DNA of 5,822 nucleotides from Nitrososphaerota archaeon. GTDB taxonomy: Archaea; Thermoproteota; Nitrososphaeria; Nitrososphaerales; JAGGXQ01. Shown piece after piece: positions 1 to 4,032 of this stretch (the first letter of the stretch is position 1; each line of letters starts with the position of its first letter). The DNA is taken from assembly GCA_021162925.1 (NCBI GenBank), contig JAGGXQ010000049.1, positions 1 through 5,822 of the forward strand, in the 5' to 3' direction. A model generated the notes under the pieces. That model had not been told where the DNA came from, did no database searches, and saw only the letters and a program-made list of their open reading frames with translations. The position numbers and the translations under genes are program-made.

Positions 1-358
1 CCATTAGGGATAGGGAGAGGGCGAGCAACACCAAGATCGGCTCCGTGTATCCCGCGATTATTATCCCCGAATAGACCGCTATCTCCGCCAGCCTGTCGAC
101 TATCGAGTCTAGAAATGCCCCCATGGGGCTCGTCTTCCCCCTCGCCCTGGCGACCGCCCCGTCGACCACGTCCATGAACCCCGCCAGGAGTAGCAGGCCC
201 CCTCCCAGCTGAGGCATCCTTAAGGAGTAGAAGAAGGCCGACGCGACCGAAAGGGAAAGCCCTAGGCCCGTCCAGAAGTTCGGCCCCCCTACCTTGGACG
301 CCCTGATCCCTAGGTCGTTGAGCAGGGGATCGAGCTCTTCCCTCATCCTTTCCAGCAA
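1..358 (-). CDS. CDP-alcohol phosphotransferase, archaetidylinositol-phosphate-synthase-like (partial, C-terminus outside window)
   Basis: Integral membrane enzyme that transfers a phospho-alcohol head group from CDP-activated lipid; in archaea the usual product is archaetidylinositol phosphate or a related ether phospholipid. The gene runs off the left edge, leaving 119 codons. The full family signature D-x2-D-G-x2-A-R-x8-G-x3-D-x3-D is present at residues 63-88 (D63, D66, G67, A70, R71, G80, D84, D88), which are the metal-binding and catalytic positions. Hydrophobic stretches at about 30-46, 51-66 and 91-119 fit the multi-helix membrane fold. The N-terminus (MLERMREELDPLL) matches my memory of archaeal AIPS-type members. 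I chose TTG at 356-358 because a TATA box lies 26 nt upstream, predicting a leaderless mRNA, and because the residues it adds look native. ATG at 344-346 is an in-frame alternative four codons in. Family assignment is secure; the alcohol substrate (inositol phosphate, glycerol phosphate or serine) is inferred. Confidence 0.9.
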   Translation of the reverse strand, partial: MLERMREELDPLLNDLGIRASKVGGPNFWTGLGLSLSVASAFFYSLRMPQLGGGLLLLAGFMDVVDGAVARARGKTSPMGAFLDSIVDRLAEIAVYSGIIIAGYTEPILVLLALSLSLM

Positions 359-366
359 ACCAAACG

Positions 367-373
367 TTTATTT
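367..373 (+). promoter_or_regulatory. Probable TATA box for the small Cys/His protein gene
   Basis: TTTATTT is centred at 370, which predicts a start near 396, four bases before the TTG at 400. A second AT-rich block, TATAATTTAAA at 379-389, also reads as a TATA box on this strand, but it would start transcription near 410, inside the gene. The 367-373 box is therefore preferred. Confidence 0.45.
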
Positions 374-378
374 CCTTC

Positions 379-389
379 TATAATTTAAA
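379..389 (-). promoter_or_regulatory. TATA box for the CDP-alcohol phosphotransferase gene
   Basis: On the minus strand the AT-rich block TTTAAATTATA is centred at 384, exactly 26 nt upstream of the TTG at 358. Archaeal TATA boxes sit about 26-27 nt before the transcription start, so transcription is predicted to begin at or next to the start codon. This is a position and composition argument; no start site was measured. Confidence 0.6.
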
Positions 390-399
390 CCTATCAGGC

Positions 400-603
400 T
401 TGGGCAAGGTAGGCAAGGGCAAGCTCTGTGATGTGAAGGGCTGCGGAAGGCCGGCCGTCAGGTCGATAAGCGGGGAGAAGGCCAGGGGTCTGGACGTAGC
501 CCCTTCGGGCAGGAGGGTCTACCTCTGTGAGGAGCACCACAAGCTCTGGAAGAAGCTCACGAAGAGGGATAGGGAGCTCGACAGGCTAAGGTTTTTAAGA
601 TGA
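400..603 (+). CDS. Small Cys/His (putative zinc-binding) basic protein, function unknown
   Basis: A 67-residue protein starting with TTG. It has four likely metal ligands in two pairs: C10-x4-C15 near the N-terminus, and C43 with H46 or H47 about 27 residues later, the usual layout of a one-zinc knuckle or ribbon. Between them lies a stretch ending in GRRVYLC. The C-terminal third (K48-R67) is strongly charged, with many Lys and Arg, and is likely helical, which suggests nucleic-acid or ribosome binding, but this is inference only. I half-recognise the style from small uncharacterised archaeal proteins and cannot name a family. It starts 41 bp from a divergent lipid gene and ends 19 bp before thrS on the same strand. 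Its last codons contain the probable thrS TATA box. The TTG start is supported by a TATA-like box about 30 nt upstream and by the absence of any ATG or GTG before the first cysteine. Reality as a gene is likely; function is open. Confidence 0.75.
   Translation: MGKVGKGKLCDVKGCGRPAVRSISGEKARGLDVAPSGRRVYLCEEHHKLWKKLTKRDRELDRLRFLR
592..598 (+). promoter_or_regulatory. Probable TATA box for thrS
   Basis: TTTTTAA centred at 595 predicts a start at about 621, with the thrS ATG at 623, giving a near-leaderless mRNA. The box lies inside the last codons of the upstream small gene (its Phe-Leu codons, just before the stop at 601-603). The upstream transcript could also read through into thrS across the 19 bp gap. 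Confidence 0.5.
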
Positions 604-622
604 GGCATTCCCTCTACCTGAA

Positions 623-2461
623 ATGAAGCTCCTCCAGCTTCACGTCGATTACATCGATTACAGGCCGATCGAGAAGGAGATAGAGGGCGCCGAAGCTTCA
701 TCCGGTCCCGAGCGGGTAGAGGATGCCGTGGTGTGCTTCGTGAGCGTCGAGGAAGGGGACGACGATGGAGTCGCGGTAAGGGCGGTCGAGGAGCTGAAGG
801 CGTCTATGGACGAGCTCAAGGCCTCCAGGCTCCTGATATACCCGTATGCGCACCTGAGCAACAGGCTCGCCCCCCCTTCTAGGGCCCTGGCCCTCCTCAG
901 GCTCATGGAGGATAAGGCGAAGGAGAGGGGGATCGAGGTCCACAGGGCCCCTTTCGGGTGGCTCAAGTCCTTCGAGCTGAAGCTGAAGGCCCACCCCCTA
1001 GCCGAGCGGTTCAAGGAGATCGGTGGGGAGGCGGTTCCAAAGGCCCTGGTGGCCGAGGAGAAGCTGAAGTCCTACTGGTACATAATAACCCCAGAGGAGC
1101 TGATACCCGTCGATGAGTTCGACTTCTCGAACTACGGGGATTTGGAGAGGCTCGCCAGGTACGAGATGGCTAAGAGCAGGGCCGAGCACGTGATACCGCC
1201 ACATGTCGAGCTAATGAAGAGGCTCGAACTCGCCGACTACGAGCCAGGCTCCGATCCCGGCAACATGAGGTACTACCCGAAGGGAAGGCTGGTGAAGTCC
1301 CTGCTCGAGGAGTACGTGACCGAGAAGGTCGTCGAGTACGGGGGGATGGAGGTCGAGACCCCGGTCATGTACGACAGCGCTCACCCGAGCCTCTCCAGCT
1401 ACCTGAACAGGTTCCCGGCCAGGCAGTACATGGTGAGGTCGGAGGGCAAGGAGCTCTTCCTGAGGTTCAGCGCTTGCTTCGGCCAGTTCCTTATGGCCAA
1501 GGATGCGGAGCTATCCTACAGGCACATGCCCGTCAGGCTCTACGAGCTGACCAGGTACAGCTTCAGGAGGGAGAAGAGGGGGGAGCTGTCGGGGCTGAGG
1601 AGGCTCAGGGCCTTCACCATGCCTGACTGCCACGCCCTCTGCGCCGACATGGACCAGGCGAAGGAAGAGATGGTGAGGAGGCTGAAGCTCTCCATGGAGG
1701 TCCTGGAGGGGGTAGGCCTGGGCGGGAGCTACGAGCTCGCGATAAGGTTCACGAAGGACTTCTACGAGCAGAACAGGGACTTCGTCCATAGGCTCGTCGG
1801 GCTCGTGGGGAAGCCGGCCCTCGCCGAGATGTGGGAGAAGAGGTTCTTCTACTTCGTTTTGAAGTGGGAGTTCAACTTCATAGACTCTTTAGGCAGGGCC
1901 TCGGCCCTCTCCACCGATCAGATAGACGTCGAGAACGGGGAGAGGTTCGGGATAAAGTACGTGGATAGGGATAACGTGAAGAGGTCTCCGATCATACTCC
2001 ACAACTCGCCGAGCGGCGCGATAGAGCGGGTCATGTTCGCCCTGCTCGAAAAGGCCTACAAGGATATGAAGGAAGGGAAGGTCCCGACCCTGCCGACCTG
2101 GCTCCTACCGATCCAGGCCAGGGTCATACCCGTATCCGGCGTCCACCTAGAGTACGCAAGAGAGGTCATGGAGAGGCTGGATGGCTCCGGCGTAAGGGTC
2201 GATCTGGACGACAGGGAGGAGACGCTTTCGAAGAAGGTCAGGAGGGCCGAAATGGAGTGGGTCAGGTACATAGTGGTGGTGGGCGAGGAGGAGGTGAAGT
2301 CCGGGAGGATAAGCGTCAGGGACAGGGTGAAGAGGGAGGTGAGGAGGATGGGCGTGGAGGAGCTGATAAAAGAGGTCAAGAAAGAGGTCGAAGGAAAGCC
2401 GTTCAGGAGGTTGCCCCTGCCCAAGCTCCTTTCGAAGAGGCCTACCTTCCACCCGCTCTAG
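623..2461 (+). CDS. thrS: Threonyl-tRNA synthetase, full-length archaeal type (editing, catalytic and anticodon-binding domains)
   Basis: Cytoplasmic enzyme that attaches threonine to tRNA-Thr using ATP. The 612 residues match the usual archaeal length. Residues 1 to about 145 form the archaea-specific, D-Tyr-tRNA-deacylase-like domain that removes mischarged serine. They include YPYAH at 73-77 and the FGWLKSFELKLKAHPLAE segment (111-128), where K120 or K122 should match the known editing lysine. The class II catalytic core follows: motif 1 near 218-248, motif 2 with R315-x-E317, and motif 3 at about 457-476 (HNSPSGAIERV, with R469). The threonine-binding zinc ligands typical of ThrRS are present as C285, H337 and H460. 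The C-terminal anticodon-binding domain spans about 494-590, and the basic tail ending near LLSKRP looks conserved. The ATG at 623 gives the expected archaeal N-terminus and sits 28 nt after the centre of a TATA box. The gene follows the small Cys/His gene, and its last 20 bp overlap the end of the convergent agmatinase-family gene. No frameshift or missing key residue was seen. Confidence 0.97.
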   Translation: MKLLQLHVDYIDYRPIEKEIEGAEASSGPERVEDAVVCFVSVEEGDDDGVAVRAVEELKASMDELKASRLLIYPYAHLSNRLAPPSRALALLRLMEDKAKERGIEVHRAPFGWLKSFELKLKAHPLAERFKEIGGEAVPKALVAEEKLKSYWYIITPEELIPVDEFDFSNYGDLERLARYEMAKSRAEHVIPPHVELMKRLELADYEPGSDPGNMRYYPKGRLVKSLLEEYVTEKVVEYGGMEVETPVMYDSAHPSLSSYLNRFPARQYMVRSEGKELFLRFSACFGQFLMAKDAELSYRHMPVRLYELTRYSFRREKRGELSGLRRLRAFTMPDCHALCADMDQAKEEMVRRLKLSMEVLEGVGLGGSYELAIRFTKDFYEQNRDFVHRLVGLVGKPALAEMWEKRFFYFVLKWEFNFIDSLGRASALSTDQIDVENGERFGIKYVDRDNVKRSPIILHNSPSGAIERVMFALLEKAYKDMKEGKVPTLPTWLLPIQARVIPVSGVHLEYAREVMERLDGSGVRVDLDDREETLSKKVRRAEMEWVRYIVVVGEEEVKSGRISVRDRVKREVRRMGVEELIKEVKKEVEGKPFRRLPLPKLLSKRPTFHPL

Positions 2462-3317
2462 CCAGGTAGGAGAGGCTCAGCATATCGGCCAGGAGCTTTG
2501 CGGCCACGACCCCGGTCGCCCCGTTGTCGTAGATCGGCGTATACTCACATATGTCGAACCCTACGACCTCCTTCCCCCTGATCGAGTGCAGTAGGCGGAT
2601 GAGCTGGTGGGTAGTAAGGCCTAGGGGCTCTGGATTCCCGACCGCCGGGGCGTAGGCCGGATCTAGCACGTCCAGGTCTATGCTCACGTAGACCCTCCTC
2701 TTGTCCGACAGGAACTCCTTCACTAGCCTCTCGGCCCCTCCTAACATGATCGTGCTCGAAGGCACGTTCGCAAGCGACAGCTCCTCCAAGGACTCCCACT
2801 CCTCCCTGCAGGCCGCCCTGCCACCTAGGTGCATGATCCTGTCGCTTCCGATCTTCTCTATGAGCCTCCTGAGGAAGGTCGCATGGCTCACCCTCGCCCC
2901 GCCGTACTCTTCCCTGATGTCGAAGTGGGCGTCGAAGACGAGCAGGGCCGTGTCTTCGGGCATGGCCTGAAAGGAAGCGAGGGTCAGGGTGTGCTCCCCA
3001 CCCAAAATCCCTACGGTGCTCCCCTCGCCTACTAGCTCGGACACGACCTTCCCCAACGCATCTAGCATCTCCTCGACGTTAGAGGTGAACTTCAGGTTCC
3101 CGAGATCATCGACCCTTAGCCTCTCCAGGTCGACCGAAAGCTCGGGCGAGTATACCTCGATGTGGGAGAAAGCTTCCCTTATGGCGTCGGGGCCGAACCT
3201 AGAGCCCGGCCTGTAGCTCGAAGTCGAATCGAAAGGAACGCCGATCAGCTTCGCCACCTCCTCCCCTTCCCCTAGGCTTATCCTCCTCCCGCTCAGGTAC
3301 AGGTCGACGTACCCCAC
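2442..3317 (-). CDS. speB: Agmatinase / arginase-family ureohydrolase
   Basis: A cytoplasmic two-manganese hydrolase; agmatinase converts agmatine to putrescine and urea in polyamine synthesis. The 291 residues are typical for the family. All six metal ligands are visible: H109 in GGEHT, D129, H131 and D133 in DAHFD, and D214 and D216 in SIDLDVLDP. E258 (CEYTP) matches the conserved acidic residue near the C-terminus. The DAHFD-x-REE and SHATFLRR segments resemble archaeal agmatinases more than classical arginases, but N1-aminopropylagmatine (as in Thermococcus) or another guanidino substrate is possible. Translation starts with GTG at 3315-3317. The nearby ATG at 3320-3322 is in another frame. 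A TATA box about 26 nt upstream supports this GTG. The gene starts 18 bp after the stop of the PLD-like gene on the same strand, and its last 20 bp overlap the end of thrS on the opposite strand. Family is secure; exact substrate is inferred. Confidence 0.9.
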   Translation of the reverse strand: MGYVDLYLSGRRISLGEGEEVAKLIGVPFDSTSSYRPGSRFGPDAIREAFSHIEVYSPELSVDLERLRVDDLGNLKFTSNVEEMLDALGKVVSELVGEGSTVGILGGEHTLTLASFQAMPEDTALLVFDAHFDIREEYGGARVSHATFLRRLIEKIGSDRIMHLGGRAACREEWESLEELSLANVPSSTIMLGGAERLVKEFLSDKRRVYVSIDLDVLDPAYAPAVGNPEPLGLTTHQLIRLLHSIRGKEVVGFDICEYTPIYDNGATGVVAAKLLADMLSLSYLARAGGR

Positions 3318-3335
3318 GCCATACCCTTCCCTTCG

Positions 3336-3995
3336 CTATATTTTAACCGTCCTCCCCTCCTCCCATATGCCGTTGAAGTACCCCTCGAGGGCCTCGTAGA
3401 CGCTCCCCGACTCTATCAGGACCGATAGCTCGTGGTTGTACTTCAGGGCGCTCTCGGTCCAGTTGTGGGAGCCTATCAGGGAGTAATTCCCGTCGACCAG
3501 GACCAGCTTCACGTGGGTCGTTACTTTGGGGCTCTCGTCCAGCCTTACAGGTACCCCGTGCTCCTTAAGGTAGCTAAGGGACTGAGGGTAGCTCTTGGCG
3601 GTCACGTCGTCCACCAGGACCTTGACTTCGACGCCCCTCCCCTTGGCCTCCACGAGCTCTAGCAGGAGCTGGTTGACCGGATCCCCAACCTCTTTAGGGT
3701 CGTATTTCATGGCGTACATCATCACGAGGATGGTCGAGTTCGCCCTGGATATCAGGGATCTGGCCCTGGCGAAGTAATCGCCATCCTCGAGCAACTCGAC
3801 CTTGGTCCCCGACGTAACGGTCACGGTGAAGCTCTTGGTAAGGGTCTTGGTCACGTAGGAGGTGCTCGTCTCGGTCGTCGTCTTGGTAAGGGTCTCGGTC
3901 ACGGTCTTCGTGCCCGACGAGAGGCCCATGCCGGCGACCACTAGCGCGACGAGCAGGATGCCCACCACTACACCCAGGAGCTTCCACCCGCTCAC
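3336..3995 (-). CDS. Membrane-anchored extracellular phospholipase D-fold protein (single HKD motif, Thr-rich stalk)
   Basis: A 219-residue protein in three parts. Residues 5-24 are a hydrophobic segment after a short N-terminus with one lysine, read as a signal anchor or signal peptide. Residues 29-62 are a stalk dominated by Thr, Ser, Val, Glu and Lys, of the kind seen on exported archaeal proteins and likely glycosylated outside the cell. Residues 65-219 are one phospholipase D-fold domain with the complete catalytic signature: H161-x-K163-x4-D168, then G175-S176-x-N178 and E189. With only one HKD motif, the active site should form in a dimer, as in the small bacterial nuclease Nuc, which is also close in size. 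Activity could be nuclease or phosphodiesterase; the sequence does not tell which. The start is GTG at 3993-3995, with a TATA box 26 nt upstream. It lies 37 bp after the polymerase stop and 18 bp before the agmatinase start, all on the same strand, with no evident shared function. Confidence 0.85.
   Translation of the reverse strand: MSGWKLLGVVVGILLVALVVAGMGLSSGTKTVTETLTKTTTETSTSYVTKTLTKSFTVTVTSGTKVELLEDGDYFARARSLISRANSTILVMMYAMKYDPKEVGDPVNQLLLELVEAKGRGVEVKVLVDDVTAKSYPQSLSYLKEHGVPVRLDESPKVTTHVKLVLVDGNYSLIGSHNWTESALKYNHELSVLIESGSVYEALEGYFNGIWEEGRTVKI
3337..3346 (-). promoter_or_regulatory. Probable TATA box for the agmatinase-family gene
   Basis: On the minus strand TTAAAATATA runs from 3346 to 3337, centred about 24-26 nt upstream of the GTG at 3317, predicting a leaderless mRNA. 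It overlaps the last codons and the start of the stop codon of the upstream PLD-like gene, so coding and promoter information share these bases. A purine-rich run between 3323 and 3333 could serve as a weak ribosome-binding site if the two genes are co-transcribed. Confidence 0.55.
3833..3903. repeat. Internal direct repeat in the Thr-rich stalk
   Basis: A 23-base unit occurs at 3833-3855 and 3881-3903, differing at one base (3847 versus 3895). The copies are 48 bp apart, which is 16 codons, so the reading frame is kept. They encode the related peptides VTETLTK and VTKTLTK in the stalk of the PLD-like protein. This points to stalk growth by in-frame duplication, though repeated use of the same Thr and Lys codons contributes. 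Confidence 0.7.
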
Positions 3996-4017
3996 ACGGA
4001 AATATCCCTTAATTCCG

Positions 4018-4025
4018 ATTTATCT
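4018..4025 (-). promoter_or_regulatory. Probable TATA box for the PLD-like gene
   Basis: AGATAAAT on the minus strand runs from 4025 to 4018, centred 26 nt upstream of the GTG at 3995. It lies in the 37 bp gap after the polymerase stop codon, so the PLD-like gene probably has its own leaderless transcript. No T-run terminator is visible in this gap, so read-through from the polymerase gene is also possible. Confidence 0.55.
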
Positions 4026-4032
4026 CTTATCC

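Noticed and set aside
658..1014. Minus-strand open frames of 118 and 98 codons over the ThrRS editing domain
   Set aside because: They are antisense to a conserved domain, with Ser- or Leu/Pro-rich low-complexity translations and no start signals.
2056..2452. Two minus-strand open frames over the 3' end of thrS
   Set aside because: Their products are low-complexity Ser/Thr/Leu- or Pro/His/Leu-rich sequences antisense to the conserved ThrRS anticodon-binding domain.
3320..3322. ATG just upstream of the agmatinase-family gene
   Set aside because: It is in a different reading frame from the gene. The in-frame GTG at 3315-3317 is the only workable start that keeps the N-terminus and fits the TATA box.
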